Origin: Roseibium suaedae
GTDB taxonomy: Bacteria; Pseudomonadota; Alphaproteobacteria; Rhizobiales; Stappiaceae
Length of the DNA stretch: 64,000 nt
Reading direction: 5' to 3'
NCBI RefSeq assembly: GCF_900142725.1
Contig: NZ_FRBW01000001.1
Location: 124,001-188,000, forward strand
Each line of letters starts with the position of its first letter. Position 1 is the stretch's first letter. The notes under the pieces are model-generated. The model saw only the letters and a list, made by a program, of their open reading frames with translations, did no database searches and was not told where the DNA came from. Positions 18,023 through 27,439 of this stretch are shown in pieces. The position numbers were made by a program, and so were the translations under genes.

Positions 18023-20698
18023 ATGAGCGATACGAAAAATCCAGGCGACAAGACAATCAGCGTCGAGCGCAAGACGCTTGGCCTCAAGCGGGGCGGTGGC
18101 GATCAGGGAACTGTTCGGCAGTCCTTCTCGCATGGCCGGTCCAAGGCCGTCGTCGTGGAGAAGAAGAAGCGCCGTGTTGTGCTTCCAGGTCAGGAAGCAA
18201 AGCCCGAGACGCAAGCTCTTCAGACCCAGCGTCTTGAGACCCCTGAGGAAGCACCGCGCAAGCCCGCTCCCGAAGTGAAAATGCCGCGCCCCGGCCAGCG
18301 CCCGCAAAAGGGTAGTGGTGGAGCGGTTCTGCGCACCCTGACCAAGGAAGAGGCGGCTGCACGTGCTGCGGCTCTGAAGATGGCTCAGGAACGTGCTGTC
18401 GAAGAAAAGCGCCTTGCCGAGATCGAAGCCAAGCGCCGGGCGGAAGAAGATGCCAAGCGCCGCGCTGAAGAAGAAGTTCGTCTGAAGGCTGAAGAAGAAG
18501 CCCGCAAGGTGCGCGAGGCTGAAGAAGCCCGTCTTGCAGCTGAACGCGTTGCTGCGGCCCCTGCTGAAGCAGCTCCGGTTGAGAAGCCGGCTGCAGCTCC
18601 TGCACCTCAGGCCGCTGCGCCTGCACGGCCGGCAGCTGCGGCCCGTCCGGCCTCTCCGCGTCCGGAAGGTGCCAAGCCGCCGGTTCTCGGCCGCAAGCCG
18701 GTTGCCGAAGCTGAAAGCGAAGACGATCGCAACAAGACAGGTGCGCGCGCCGTCAAGCGTGCCAAGCCGGCTCCGACCCCGGCCCGCACCCGTGGTGCCG
18801 ATGAGGACCGCCGCCGCTCGAAGCTGACCATTTCTGCCGCAACCGGCGGAGATGAAGGCCGTTCCCGTTCGCTGGCTTCCATGCGCCGCCGCCAGGAAAA
18901 GGCGAAGCGTGGCATGCAGCAGACTGTGCGTGAGAAGATCTCGCGTGAAGTCATTCTGCCGGAAGCCATCACCATTCAGGAACTCGCCAACCGTATGGCC
19001 GAGCGCGCTGTTGACGTCATCAAGCTGCTGATGAAGCAGGGTCAGATGATGAAGATCAACGACGTGATCGATGCCGATACCGCCGAGCTGATCGCCTCCG
19101 AAATGGGCCACACCGTAAAGCGCGTGTCCGAGTCGGATGTTGAAGAAGGCCTGTTCTCTGAAGCTGATGCTCCGGAAAGCCTGCAGTCCCGTCCGCCGGT
19201 TGTCACGATCATGGGTCACGTCGACCACGGCAAGACCTCGCTTCTGGATGCTATCCGGAATGCGAAGGTGGTTGCTGGTGAAGCTGGTGGCATTACCCAG
19301 CATATCGGCGCCTACCAGATCGAGCAGAACGGCAACAAGATCACCTTCATCGATACCCCGGGCCACGCTGCGTTCTCGCAGATGCGTGCACGTGGTGCGA
19401 AGTCGACCGATATCGTCATCCTCGTGGTGGCAGCGGACGATGGTGTGAAGCCGCAGACCAAGGAAGCCATCGCCCATGCGAAGGCCGCCGATGTGCCGAT
19501 CATCGTTGCCATCAACAAGATGGACAAGCCGGCCGCTGATCCGAACCGGGTTCGTACCGAGCTGCTGAACGACTCCATCGTGGTGGAAGCCATGGGCGGT
19601 GACGTGATCGACGTTGAGGTCTCTGCCAAGCAGGGCACCAACCTCGACAAGTTGCTGGAAATGATCCTGCTGCAGGCGGAAGTTCTCGAACTTCAGGCCA
19701 ACCCGAACCGTACCGCTGAAGGCATCGTCATCGAAGCCCAGCTCGATCGTGGCCGCGGCCCGGTTGCAACGGTTCTGGTGCAGAAGGGGACCCTGCGTCC
19801 GGGCGACATCCTGGTGGCAGGTGCCGAGTGGGGCCGCGTGCGCGCCATGCTCGACGAGGACGGCAATCAGGTGAAGGAGGCAGATCCCTCCAAGCCGGTC
19901 GAGGTTCTCGGGTTCCAGGGCACGCCTGCAGCTGGTGACATGGTCGCCGTTGTCGAGAATGAAGCCCGCGCCCGCGAAATCGTTGACTACCGTCAGCGTC
20001 AGATCCGCGAAAAGGCCTCTGTGGTCGCAAGCGGTGCCCGTGGTTCGCTTGAGCAGATGATGAACCGTCTGCAGGAAAACGGCCGGAAGGAATTCCCGCT
20101 CGTTCTCAAGGGCGATGTGCAGGGTTCCGTCGAAGCGATCTCCCATGCTCTTGCCGAGCTGGGCACGGATGAAGTGGCTGCCCGTATCCTCATGGCCGGT
20201 GTCGGCGGGATCACGGAAAGCGACATCACTCTGGCGATGGCCTCGAAGGCTCCGATCTTCGGCTTCAACGTGCGTGCCAACAAGCAGGCCCGTGAAGCTG
20301 CGGCCCGCGAAGGCGTCGAGATCCGCTACTACAACATCATCTACGATCTCGTGGATGACATCAAAGCAGCCATGTCCGGCCTGCTGTCTCCGGAACGCCG
20401 CGAGACCTTCCTTGGCAATGCGGAGATCCGCGAGATCTTCAACATCACCAAGGTCGGCAAGGTTGCAGGCTGTCTGGTCACGGAAGGCATCGTGGAACGC
20501 GGTGCAGAAGTGCGCCTCATCCGCAACGATGTGGTCATCCACGAAGGCAAGCTCGGCACGCTCAAGCGCTTCAAGGATGAAGTCAAGACCGTGGAATCCG
20601 GTCAGGAATGCGGCATGAACTTCGTGAATTACCAGGACATGCGTCCGGGCGATATCATCGAGTGCTTCCGCGTCGAGCAGATTGCTCGGACGCTCTGA
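18023..20698 (+). CDS. infB: Translation initiation factor IF-2
   Basis: IF-2 is the GTPase that places initiator fMet-tRNA on the 30S subunit and promotes subunit joining. At 891 residues it has the long, charged, Ala/Lys/Glu-rich N-terminal region typical of alphaproteobacteria (about 1-310, with AEEEARK-like repeats). The GTPase domain contains [12 protein letters not shown] (G1), DTPGHAAF (G3) and NKMD (G4), followed by domains II, III and IV. I use ATG 18023 (MSDTKNPGD) with AAGG upstream; the frame extends 27 bp further, into the preceding gene. Confidence 0.97.
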   Translation: MSDTKNPGDKTISVERKTLGLKRGGGDQGTVRQSFSHGRSKAVVVEKKKRRVVLPGQEAKPETQALQTQRLETPEEAPRKPAPEVKMPRPGQRPQKGSGGAVLRTLTKEEAAARAAALKMAQERAVEEKRLAEIEAKRRAEEDAKRRAEEEVRLKAEEEARKVREAEEARLAAERVAAAPAEAAPVEKPAAAPAPQAAAPARPAAAARPASPRPEGAKPPVLGRKPVAEAESEDDRNKTGARAVKRAKPAPTPARTRGADEDRRRSKLTISAATGGDEGRSRSLASMRRRQEKAKRGMQQTVREKISREVILPEAITIQELANRMAERAVDVIKLLMKQGQMMKINDVIDADTAELIASEMGHTVKRVSESDVEEGLFSEADAPESLQSRPPVVTIMGHVDHGKTSLLDAIRNAKVVAGEAGGITQHIGAYQIEQNGNKITFIDTPGHAAFSQMRARGAKSTDIVILVVAADDGVKPQTKEAIAHAKAADVPIIVAINKMDKPAADPNRVRTELLNDSIVVEAMGGDVIDVEVSAKQGTNLDKLLEMILLQAEVLELQANPNRTAEGIVIEAQLDRGRGPVATVLVQKGTLRPGDILVAGAEWGRVRAMLDEDGNQVKEADPSKPVEVLGFQGTPAAGDMVAVVENEARAREIVDYRQRQIREKASVVASGARGSLEQMMNRLQENGRKEFPLVLKGDVQGSVEAISHALAELGTDEVAARILMAGVGGITESDITLAMASKAPIFGFNVRANKQAREAAAREGVEIRYYNIIYDLVDDIKAAMSGLLSPERRETFLGNAEIREIFNITKVGKVAGCLVTEGIVERGAEVRLIRNDVVIHEGKLGTLKRFKDEVKTVESGQECGMNFVNYQDMRPGDIIECFRVEQIARTL

Positions 20699-20720
20699 GA
20701 CGCGCCGCATAACCATCTTG

Positions 20721-20764
20721 AACGCCGGCGCAGAGATCAGTTTGCGCCGGCGTTGTCATTTTAC
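20721..20764 (+). terminator. Strong hairpin after infB
   Basis: AACGCCGGCGCA (20721-20732) and TGCGCCGGCGTT (20743-20754) make a perfect 12-bp stem with a 10-nt loop. GTCATTTTA follows, so the T-tail is imperfect. It could terminate part of the transcription before rbfA. Confidence 0.7.
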
Positions 20765-20832
20765 GCGGCTTGAAGGCCGGCCATTTTCCCAGAGCCTTGG
20801 GGGCCGGGAAGACCGCAACGGGATAAAATTCC

Positions 20833-21270
20833 ATGGCACGACATACGGGACATACGGCCAAAGGCCCCTCTCAGCGCCAGCTTCGCGTGGGCGAACTCGT
20901 CCGCAAGGAACTGTCTGACATTCTGACGCGCGGCGAAGTCTCCGATCCGGAACTGGTCGGTGTGATCATCACCATTCCGGAAGTCCGGATGACCCCGGAC
21001 CTGCGTCTTGCGACTTGCCTCATCATGCCGCTCGGCGGTGGGGACGGGAAGAAGATCGAGAAGGTTCTCAACCACAGCGCCAAGTATCTGCGCGGACTGG
21101 TGTCGCGCCGCATGACCATGAAATACATGCCGGATCTGCGGTTCGTGCTCGACACCCGCTATGACGATGACATGCGGATCGACACCCTTCTGCATTCGCC
21201 GGACGTTGCCCGTGACCTCGACCGGGACGACGATGGCGAGGATTTCGGTGGCCGGGACGAAGAAGAGTAA
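20833..21270 (+). CDS. rbfA: Ribosome-binding factor A
   Basis: RbfA binds the 30S precursor near the 5' end helix of 16S rRNA and is needed for its maturation. The 145-residue protein has the family opening SQRQLRVGELVRKELSDIL and the KH-like core ending in the LRFVLDTRYDDDMRI segment. The last 20 residues are strongly acidic. It lies in the normal place between infB and truB. Confidence 0.96.
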   Translation: MARHTGHTAKGPSQRQLRVGELVRKELSDILTRGEVSDPELVGVIITIPEVRMTPDLRLATCLIMPLGGGDGKKIEKVLNHSAKYLRGLVSRRMTMKYMPDLRFVLDTRYDDDMRIDTLLHSPDVARDLDRDDDGEDFGGRDEEE

Positions 21271-21291
21271 GACCAGGTTTCCGGGTCTATC

Positions 21292-21317
21292 CCTGCCGGT
21301 GTCCTGATGCCGGCAGG
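21292..21317 (+). other. Stem-loop between rbfA and truB
   Basis: CCTGCCGG (21292-21299) and CCGGCAGG (21310-21317) pair perfectly around a 10-nt loop. There is no T-run, so termination is not certain. Confidence 0.5.
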
Positions 21318-21349
21318 TTGCGCATTCCCAATTTCATGACGGACATTTC

Positions 21350-22291
21350 ATGGCGCGGCAACAGGTACGCAGGCAACGCAACACGATCAACGGCTGGCTG
21401 GTGCTGGACAAGCCTTACGGCCTGACCTCCAATGATGCCCTGTCGCGCCTGAAGCGCATCCTGCACCCCCAGAAGGTTGGTCACGCAGGCACCCTGGACC
21501 CACGGGCCTCTGGCTGTTTGCCGATTGCCTTCGGCGAAGCGACAAAGACCGTGCCTTTCGTCATGGATGGCCGCAAGGTCTACCGGTTTGAGGTGACCTG
21601 GGGAGCGGAGACCAGCACCGACGATACGGAAGGTGAGGTCGTCGCGACGTCCGATGTGCGTCCTGATGAGCCTGCCATTCGGGAGGTTCTGCCGGAGTTT
21701 GTCGGCACGATCATGCAGGTTCCGCCGATCTTTTCCGCGATCAAGGTGGATGGCGAGCGTGCTTATGACCTTGCCCGTGAGGGTGAGGAAGTGGAGCTGC
21801 AGGCACGTCCGATCGATGTGCACCGGCTGGATCTTGTTGAAATGCCGGATGTAAACCGGGCCGTATTCGAGGCTGAATGCGGCAAGGGCACCTATGTGCG
21901 GGCGCTGGCGCGGGATCTGGCCCGGCGCCTGGACACCTGTGGCCATGTGACGGTGCTTCGCCGTCTGCTGGTCGGCCCGTTCGGCGAAGAGGACATGGTG
22001 TCCCTCGACGAACTGGTAGAGGCTGCTGAAAACCTCGGCGAAGACGGCACCTATGAGGATCTCGTTGCCGAGTTCATTTTGCCGGTGCGCGAGTCTCTTG
22101 AAGCCCTGGTCGAATTGCCTGTGTCCATCGAGGATGCGGCGAAGATCCGTCAGGGCATGCCGGTGCTGCTGCGGGGCCGTGATGCGCCGCTTTCTTGCGA
22201 TGCAGCCTATGCCAGCCATGCCGGGGTGCCGGTTGCGCTCGGGGCGATCGAGAAGGGCCGCTTCCAGCCGAGCCGCGTGTTCCATCTCTGA
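21350..22291 (+). CDS. truB: tRNA pseudouridine(55) synthase
   Basis: TruB makes pseudouridine 55 in the T-loop of tRNAs. The 313-residue protein has the N-terminal GWLVLDKPYGLTSNDALSRL segment and the catalytic-aspartate motif HAGTLDPRASG. The PUA-like C-terminal part lies at about 240-310. Its stop is 3 bp from the convergent DUF2256 gene. In related genomes rpsO follows directly; here it is 10 kb away. Confidence 0.96.
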   Translation: MARQQVRRQRNTINGWLVLDKPYGLTSNDALSRLKRILHPQKVGHAGTLDPRASGCLPIAFGEATKTVPFVMDGRKVYRFEVTWGAETSTDDTEGEVVATSDVRPDEPAIREVLPEFVGTIMQVPPIFSAIKVDGERAYDLAREGEEVELQARPIDVHRLDLVEMPDVNRAVFEAECGKGTYVRALARDLARRLDTCGHVTVLRRLLVGPFGEEDMVSLDELVEAAENLGEDGTYEDLVAEFILPVRESLEALVELPVSIEDAAKIRQGMPVLLRGRDAPLSCDAAYASHAGVPVALGAIEKGRFQPSRVFHL

Positions 22292-22294
22292 GTG

Positions 22295-22435
22295 TTAGGC
22301 GGTTTTCGGGGCTTTCTTGCAGCGCTCGGAACAATAGAGCACGCCATCCCAGTCTCGCGCCCATTTCCGGCGCCAGACAAAGAGTCGCCCGCAGCTTTTG
22401 CAAGTCTTTTGCGGCAGATCTTTCTTCTTGCGCAT
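22295..22435 (-). CDS. DUF2256 domain-containing small protein (46 aa)
   Basis: This small gene is read from ATG at 22435 down to TAA at 22297-22295. The 46-residue product begins MRKKKDLPQKTC and contains two cysteine pairs, CKSCG and, after WRRKWARDWD, YCSERCKK. That is a four-cysteine treble-clef/zinc-ribbon pattern matching the DUF2256 family as I know it. The family is small, basic and of unknown function. It lies downstream of the MmcB-like gene on the same strand (69 bp gap) and converges on truB. Confidence 0.85.
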   Translation of the reverse strand: MRKKKDLPQKTCKSCGRLFVWRRKWARDWDGVLYCSERCKKAPKTA

Positions 22436-22504
22436 CTTCACAGGCGTGACCTCATTTCAGTGCCATGCCTACGCAGATGGTCGGAACTGGATCAGTCTAC
22501 TCTG

Positions 22505-23014
22505 TCAGTAGCCGGCAAAAGATCCGCGAAGGTCAGGGTCGGTGAGGTCATGAAGCCGCAGGGCGCCGTGACGGGCAAACCGGTGGGTCACGGCCTTGCG
22601 GGTGGCGGCAGGGAGTTTGTGCTCCGGCGCCTCGCGGATGATCTCCGCGCCAAAACCGTCAGACAGGATCAGCCCCGCGTCCTCAGGGAAAATGTCCAGC
22701 GGCACGTCCGGGTGTGTGGCGAAATAGAGCCGGTCGCAATGCATCCGGTAGTCGGGCCATTTGCAGTCTGCCCGCAAGTCGGCGATCGAGGATTTGACCT
22801 CAATGATCCAGAGCTCGTGCCTGGGACCGAGACCGAGAAGATCGGCGCGGCGGCCAGAGGCCAGTGTAACCTCCGGCAGGCAGGCGAAATCCATGGAGCG
22901 CAGCAGGCGGGCAGCGCCGCGCCAGACTTTCAATGCATTGTCCGACTGACGGCCATCCACGAGGGGATCGGTCAGGGAAATGCGGTTCGCTCCAGGCTGC
23001 AGTGTCGAGGCCAT
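22505..23014 (-). CDS. MmcB-family DNA repair protein (restriction-endonuclease-like fold)
   Basis: The 169-residue protein matches the MmcB family, named after a mitomycin-C-protective SOS gene of Caulobacter. The nuclease-like core shows D-(x)n-E-x-K: RRADLLGL followed by LWIIEVKSS, then DCKWPDYRMHCDRLYFA. DNA-damage repair is the family role; nuclease activity is an inference from the fold. The ATG at 23014 is well placed. No LexA box was recognised in the short region before it. Confidence 0.85.
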   Translation of the reverse strand: MASTLQPGANRISLTDPLVDGRQSDNALKVWRGAARLLRSMDFACLPEVTLASGRRADLLGLGPRHELWIIEVKSSIADLRADCKWPDYRMHCDRLYFATHPDVPLDIFPEDAGLILSDGFGAEIIREAPEHKLPAATRKAVTHRFARHGALRLHDLTDPDLRGSFAGY

Positions 23015-23068
23015 GGTCTATTTGTTCCGCATTTGTTCGAAAATTTCAAGCGGAAACCAGCTTGATCA

Positions 23069-24139
23069 TTAATGCGGATGGATGCTGCTTTCGAGGATCT
23101 GAAGTTTCAGACCGAGCTGATCAGCGAGTTGCAGCATGGTCGCATCAACGGGGAAGACATCCGCGCAGTGTTTCAAAAGCGCACGCGCCTCATCTTCCCA
23201 GCCAAGAGCGATCAGCCAATGGCTTCTCTTCAAGGGCAGTTCCTTGCGCCAGCGTTTCGGCAGGGTCATGAGAACGGCATCCTTGTCGATCAGCCGTTCT
23301 GCCCGCTCCAGGGTTTCAAGCGCCGCATCTGACGCACGGGCACGCCACTGAGCCTCTCCCAGAAGCCGCAGCATGCCTGGATTGCGGGGAAGGGCGGAGA
23401 TTTGCTCAATCTGCTGCGGAGAAACCTCCCGTCCTTCGGTCATGGCCTCGGCGAGCGCACCGAATTGGCCAAGGTCCGCAAGGCTGTCGGCAGAAAGAAG
23501 GTTCTTGGAGGCAAGCTCCTTGTCTGGATCACGTTCAAAGGTGCTGGTGATCCGTCGGATGATGTTCAGGCTGTAGAGGTGGTCATGGCTGGCGTGGCAG
23601 GAGGCCAGAAGGTGCAGGCAAGCCTGCGGCAGAACATCTGCCGCGAAGGCCGCATTGGCGGCATCCACCGGGTCCAGGCAACCGAAATAGAGATGAAGAG
23701 GAAAAGGCGTGTCCTTTCCTGCGAAATCAAAGAGCCGGGGATCTTGTGACGACACGCCGTTGGCGGTGCTTTGATAGCCAGGCCGTCCCGGCCGCAGTTC
23801 CGTGCCATAGGCGTGGATGGTGCCATCCTTGCGCCGCAGGCCAGTCGACAGGGCGCAGTAGCCGCCCATCGACGAGCCGTAGTGAATGATGCGGGAAGGC
23901 TTCGAAAGAGAGATGGCTTCATCGACAGCTTGGTCGATGGCGTGTTCCTGACCCAGATACCAGCCGCTCGCCGCATCATTCAGAAACAGGCAGCTGTGGC
24001 GTGTTCGGGCAAAGAGGCGCTCGAGACCGAACCTGCCCGCCGGAACCCGAACCTGGGAATAGACGATCACCAGGACACCACTGGTGCCTGGGTGAAAGCG
24101 GGAAAGGAGCTGGGCGCGTCGGGCGGCTGTGTCTTGCAT
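23069..24139 (-). CDS. Alpha/beta-hydrolase-like protein with C-terminal helical repeat region, function unknown
   Basis: This protein of about 356 residues (363 if a GTG at 24160 is used) is not one I can assign to a named family. The N-terminal half looks like a serine hydrolase. It has a strand VLVIVYSQV, a nucleophile-elbow-like IIHYGSSMGGYCALS (GxSxG as GSSMG) and a late histidine region CHASHDHLYS. The C-terminal part (about 205-345) is all helical with TPR-like features (AQWRARASDAALETLERAE and LGWEDEARALLKHCADVFP). There is no signal peptide. It sits 66 bp downstream of the SulP gene, and MmcB follows on the same strand. Confidence 0.6.
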   Translation of the reverse strand: MQDTAARRAQLLSRFHPGTSGVLVIVYSQVRVPAGRFGLERLFARTRHSCLFLNDAASGWYLGQEHAIDQAVDEAISLSKPSRIIHYGSSMGGYCALSTGLRRKDGTIHAYGTELRPGRPGYQSTANGVSSQDPRLFDFAGKDTPFPLHLYFGCLDPVDAANAAFAADVLPQACLHLLASCHASHDHLYSLNIIRRITSTFERDPDKELASKNLLSADSLADLGQFGALAEAMTEGREVSPQQIEQISALPRNPGMLRLLGEAQWRARASDAALETLERAERLIDKDAVLMTLPKRWRKELPLKRSHWLIALGWEDEARALLKHCADVFPVDATMLQLADQLGLKLQILESSIHPH

Positions 24140-24205
24140 GGCCGGAGAGTGCCGGGACACGCGACCGTCCGCAAGCAGGCTTCTGAAGCGGAAGGCCCGC
24201 TGTCC

Positions 24206-25990
24206 TCAGATCTCCGGTCCGTTCCAGAGCCCGGAGTGGGCGACACGCTTGGGCGTTCTGGCTTCCGAGCGATGAGCTGTGAGGGGATCCAGCTCGCACA
24301 GGGCGTCATACTGGCTGAGAAAGACCTTGCCGGTCAGATGGGCCAGGAAATCCGTCCGCTTGAGCTTGTCCATTACCGGCCCCTTCACCTCTGACAGGCT
24401 GAAGGAAACACCGCTGTCCTGCAGGCGGTGATTGATTTCCTCCAGGCTTTCCAGCGCACTGGCGTCAATGGCATTCACGGCCGGGCACATCAGCACGACA
24501 TGTTCGATCGTGGGGCGTTCTGCAATCAGGGCGTAGATCTTGTCTTCCAGATAGCGGCTGTTGGCGAAGAACAGGCTCTCGTCGACGCGAATGCTGAGGA
24601 CGCGTTCGCCGGTCACCACAGAGTGCCGATCGACATTGCGGAAATGCTCCGTGCCTGGAACGATGCCGACCACGGCCATGTGCGGGCGGGACGAGCGGTA
24701 GAGGTGCAGAGCGATGGACAGGATCACGCCGGTTACGACCCCTTGCTCAACGCCGAAGAACAGGGTCACCAGAATGGTTGCGGCCATGGCGGCGAAATCG
24801 CTGCGGGAATAGGCGTAGGTGCGCCGGATCGCCTTGAAGTCGACCAGGGAGAGAACGGCGACAATGATGGTCGCAGCCAGTGTTGCCTGAGGCAGGTTGG
24901 TGAGAAGCGGCGTCAGGAACAGGGTCGCGACCGCGATGCCGACCGCCGTATAGGCACCGGCGGCAGGGGTTTCAGCGCCTGCGTCGAAATTCACCACCGA
25001 ACGGGCGAAGCCACCTGTCACCGGATAACCGCCGGAGATGGCGGAGGCGATGTTGGAAGCGCCAAGGCCGATCAGTTCCTGGTCCGGCTCGATCCGCTGG
25101 CGTTTCTTGGCAGCCAATGTCTGGGCGACGGAGACGGATTCCACGAAGCCAATGACCGAAATCAGCAGGGCCGCTGGCGCCAGATCCAGCCAGAGGGCGC
25201 TGTCGAGTGCCGGCAGATGCGGCATGGGCAAGCCGGAGGGAATGTCGCCGACCAGCTTGACGCCTTTTGCGCCGAGATCAAAACCGGCAGCAATCAGTGT
25301 CGTGACCGCCACGGCAGCGACAGGACCGGCCTTTGTGATGATATCCGCCAGAAAGGGCTTGAAGCCGAGGCGGAGCAGCAGGGGTTTGAGTCCCTTGCGC
25401 ACCCAGAACAGGAAGAGCGTGGCGCAAACGCCGATCACAAGGGTGATCGGATTGGTGCTGCCGATGGTGGAAGCGATTGCAAGCAGGATGTCGTAGAGCG
25501 TATGCCCGCCCGCCGGAATGCCGAAGATGTGCTTGAGCTGGCTGGATGCGATCAAGAGGCCGGAGGCCGTGATGAAGCCGGAAATGACCGGATGGCTCAG
25601 AAGATTTGCCAGAAAGCCGAGCCGGAAGAAGCCCATGGCCATCAGCATCAGGCCGGACAGGAAGGCGAGGGTAATGGCCGCGCCGAGATATTCCGCAGTG
25701 CCTTGAGCGGCGAGCTCTCCGACAGCGGACGCCGTCATCAGTGAGACAACCGCCACTGGCCCGACGGCCAACGCCCGGCTGGTGCCGAAGATGGCATAGG
25801 CAACAAGCGGCAGGATCGAGGCATAGAGGCCCACTTCCGGCGGCAGTCCTGCCAGCAGGGCGTAGGCCAGCGATTGGGGGATCAGCATGATCGTGACGAT
25901 GATGGCCGCCACCAGATCGCTGGTTGCTGTTTCCCGGTCATAGATCCGGGCCCAGGAAAGGATCGGCAGATAGCGCCGCAGAGACTTCAT
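24206..25990 (-). CDS. SulP-family inorganic anion permease with STAS domain
   Basis: This 594-residue SLC26/SulP transporter has about 12-14 membrane segments (residues 25-415) and a C-terminal cytoplasmic STAS domain (about 440-560, with NAIDASALESLEEINHRL). The signature IMLIPQSLAYALLAGLPPEVGLY is near residue 40. Substrates in the family include sulfate, bicarbonate and other anions. The neighbouring sulfur-oxidation genes suggest sulfate or sulfite, by inference. I start it at ATG 25990 (MKSLRRYLP); the frame is open 72 bp further upstream. Confidence 0.93.
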   Translation of the reverse strand: MKSLRRYLPILSWARIYDRETATSDLVAAIIVTIMLIPQSLAYALLAGLPPEVGLYASILPLVAYAIFGTSRALAVGPVAVVSLMTASAVGELAAQGTAEYLGAAITLAFLSGLMLMAMGFFRLGFLANLLSHPVISGFITASGLLIASSQLKHIFGIPAGGHTLYDILLAIASTIGSTNPITLVIGVCATLFLFWVRKGLKPLLLRLGFKPFLADIITKAGPVAAVAVTTLIAAGFDLGAKGVKLVGDIPSGLPMPHLPALDSALWLDLAPAALLISVIGFVESVSVAQTLAAKKRQRIEPDQELIGLGASNIASAISGGYPVTGGFARSVVNFDAGAETPAAGAYTAVGIAVATLFLTPLLTNLPQATLAATIIVAVLSLVDFKAIRRTYAYSRSDFAAMAATILVTLFFGVEQGVVTGVILSIALHLYRSSRPHMAVVGIVPGTEHFRNVDRHSVVTGERVLSIRVDESLFFANSRYLEDKIYALIAERPTIEHVVLMCPAVNAIDASALESLEEINHRLQDSGVSFSLSEVKGPVMDKLKRTDFLAHLTGKVFLSQYDALCELDPLTAHRSEARTPKRVAHSGLWNGPEI

Positions 25991-26058
25991 CAAAAAAGAC
26001 TTTCTGGTGTCGGATCCGCGGCGGGGAGGTCCCGGCCGCTGAAGGCCGGGACACCAGA

Positions 26059-26475
26059 TCAACGGCTCCGGAGGTAATCCGCGAAGGCGGACATGTCATA
26101 GCCGGCGTTGCGAGCGCTTTGCAGGATGTCGTCAGCGGGCAGTTGACCTGCCTGCGACAGGCTCCAGAGAGTGGCGCAGCGCGTGCCGGACCGGCAATAG
26201 GCGAAGATCGGGCGCGGCAGCTCGTCCAGCGACTTGCCGAACTCTTCGGCGTCCTCGATGCCGAGCTGACCGCCGACGATCGGCTGGTAGCGGAATTCAA
26301 GGCCGGCCTTGCGGGCCGCAGCTTCAATCTCCGCGTAGTCTGGCTGGTCCAGGCTTTCACCGTCCGGCCGGTTGCAGATCACCGAGCGGAACCCCTTTGC
26401 TGCGATGGCTTCAATGTCCGCGACGGAAATCTGCGGGCTGACGGCGACCTCCTCGGTGAGGTGTCTGACTTCCAT
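26059..26475 (-). CDS. DUF442/TIGR01244-type sulfurtransferase (Blh N-terminal-like)
   Basis: This protein of about 138 residues has the protein-tyrosine-phosphatase-like fold used as a rhodanese-type domain. The catalytic loop is AYCRSGTRCATLW (C-x5-R), and an upstream segment reads GFRSVICNRPDGE. In Agrobacterium and Xylella this domain is the N-terminal half of Blh, fused to a persulfide dioxygenase; here the two are separate adjacent genes. Expected role: persulfide or thiosulfate sulfur transfer in the cytoplasm. ATG 26475 has GGAG eight bases upstream; ATG 26481 is two codons earlier. Confidence 0.88.
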   Translation of the reverse strand: MEVRHLTEEVAVSPQISVADIEAIAAKGFRSVICNRPDGESLDQPDYAEIEAAARKAGLEFRYQPIVGGQLGIEDAEEFGKSLDELPRPIFAYCRSGTRCATLWSLSQAGQLPADDILQSARNAGYDMSAFADYLRSR

Positions 26476-26509
26476 TATCATGTCTCCAAGAGCGAATATG
26501 CTTTCGCCA

Positions 26510-27403
26510 TCATAATCCGTTCAGGGGCACTTTGAGGAAGCGTTTTCCGCTTTCATCCGCAGGAGGAAGCTGTCCGGCCCGCATATTCACCTGGAGCGAG
26601 GGGATGATCAGCTTCGGCATGTCCAGCTGCGCATCGCGCTCGGTGCGGAACTTGACGAACTCTTCCTTGGTCTTTCCGCCGCCGACATGAATGTTGTGGG
26701 CCTTTTCCTCGCCAACGGTGGTCTCCCAATGGATGTCCCGTCCATTGGGGCCGTAGTCGTGGCACATGAACAGGCGCATGTCGTCCGGAAGAGAGAGAAC
26801 CTTCTGAATGGAGTCGTAGAGAACACCGGCGTCCCCGCCGGGGAAGTCGGCACGGGCAGAGCCGCCATCCGGCATGAACAGCGTGTCACCGACAAAGGCG
26901 GCATTGCCGATCACATGGACCATACACGCAGGTGTGTGGCCCGGCGTGTACATGGCAAAGGCAGGCATGCTGCCAATCTTGTAGTTGTCGCCATCGGAAA
27001 AGAGACGGTCGAACTGGCTGCCGTCGCGCTGGAACTCGGTGCCTTCATTGAAGATCTTGCCGAATGTATCCTGAACCACGGTGATCTTGTCGCCAATGCC
27101 CAGCTTGCCGCCGAGTTTTGCCTGAATGTAGGGCGCTGCAGACAGGTGGTCGGCGTGAACATGCGTCTCGATCAGCCATTCCAGCGTCAGGCCCTTGTCC
27201 TGGATGAAGCGGATGATCTGGTCGGCATGGTCGTAGGTGATGCGGCCAGCCGCATAGTCGATGTCCATGACGCTGTCGACAACCGCGCAGGCACTGGAGG
27301 CCGGATCCTTGACCACATAGCTGATGGTGTTGGTTGCCGCGTCGAAGAAAGCGGTGACCTCCGGCTGGACCGACATGTCGACGGGATAATCTGTCGTGCT
27401 CAT
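26510..27403 (-). CDS. MBL-fold hydrolase, persulfide-dioxygenase/Blh C-terminal-like
   Basis: The 297-residue metallo-beta-lactamase-fold enzyme has the metal motif THVHADH, a second histidine in TPGHTPACMVH, the aspartate GDTLF and the late CHDYGP histidine. The segment GGSARADFPGGDA resembles the (S/T)DFxxG loop of ETHE1-like persulfide dioxygenases. These oxidise glutathione or other persulfides to sulfite using mononuclear iron. It is 34 bp upstream of the DUF442 gene in the same operon. ATG 27403 (MSTTDYPVD) is preferred, with AGGAAG upstream; an ATG 15 bp earlier is possible. Confidence 0.88.
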   Translation of the reverse strand: MSTTDYPVDMSVQPEVTAFFDAATNTISYVVKDPASSACAVVDSVMDIDYAAGRITYDHADQIIRFIQDKGLTLEWLIETHVHADHLSAAPYIQAKLGGKLGIGDKITVVQDTFGKIFNEGTEFQRDGSQFDRLFSDGDNYKIGSMPAFAMYTPGHTPACMVHVIGNAAFVGDTLFMPDGGSARADFPGGDAGVLYDSIQKVLSLPDDMRLFMCHDYGPNGRDIHWETTVGEEKAHNIHVGGGKTKEEFVKFRTERDAQLDMPKLIIPSLQVNMRAGQLPPADESGKRFLKVPLNGL

Positions 27404-27439
27404 CTTTGTCTTCCTCATGCGCTGAAGGTTTGGCGCAGC

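Noticed and set aside
17738..20716. A 992-codon open frame on the minus strand across infB
   Set aside because: It is antisense to infB along its whole length, has no family features, and reflects GC-rich codon structure.
24428..25744. A plus-strand open frame of 438 codons across the SulP gene
   Set aside because: Opposite strand of a clear SulP permease; the translation is Asp/Gly/Gln-rich with no recognisable domain.
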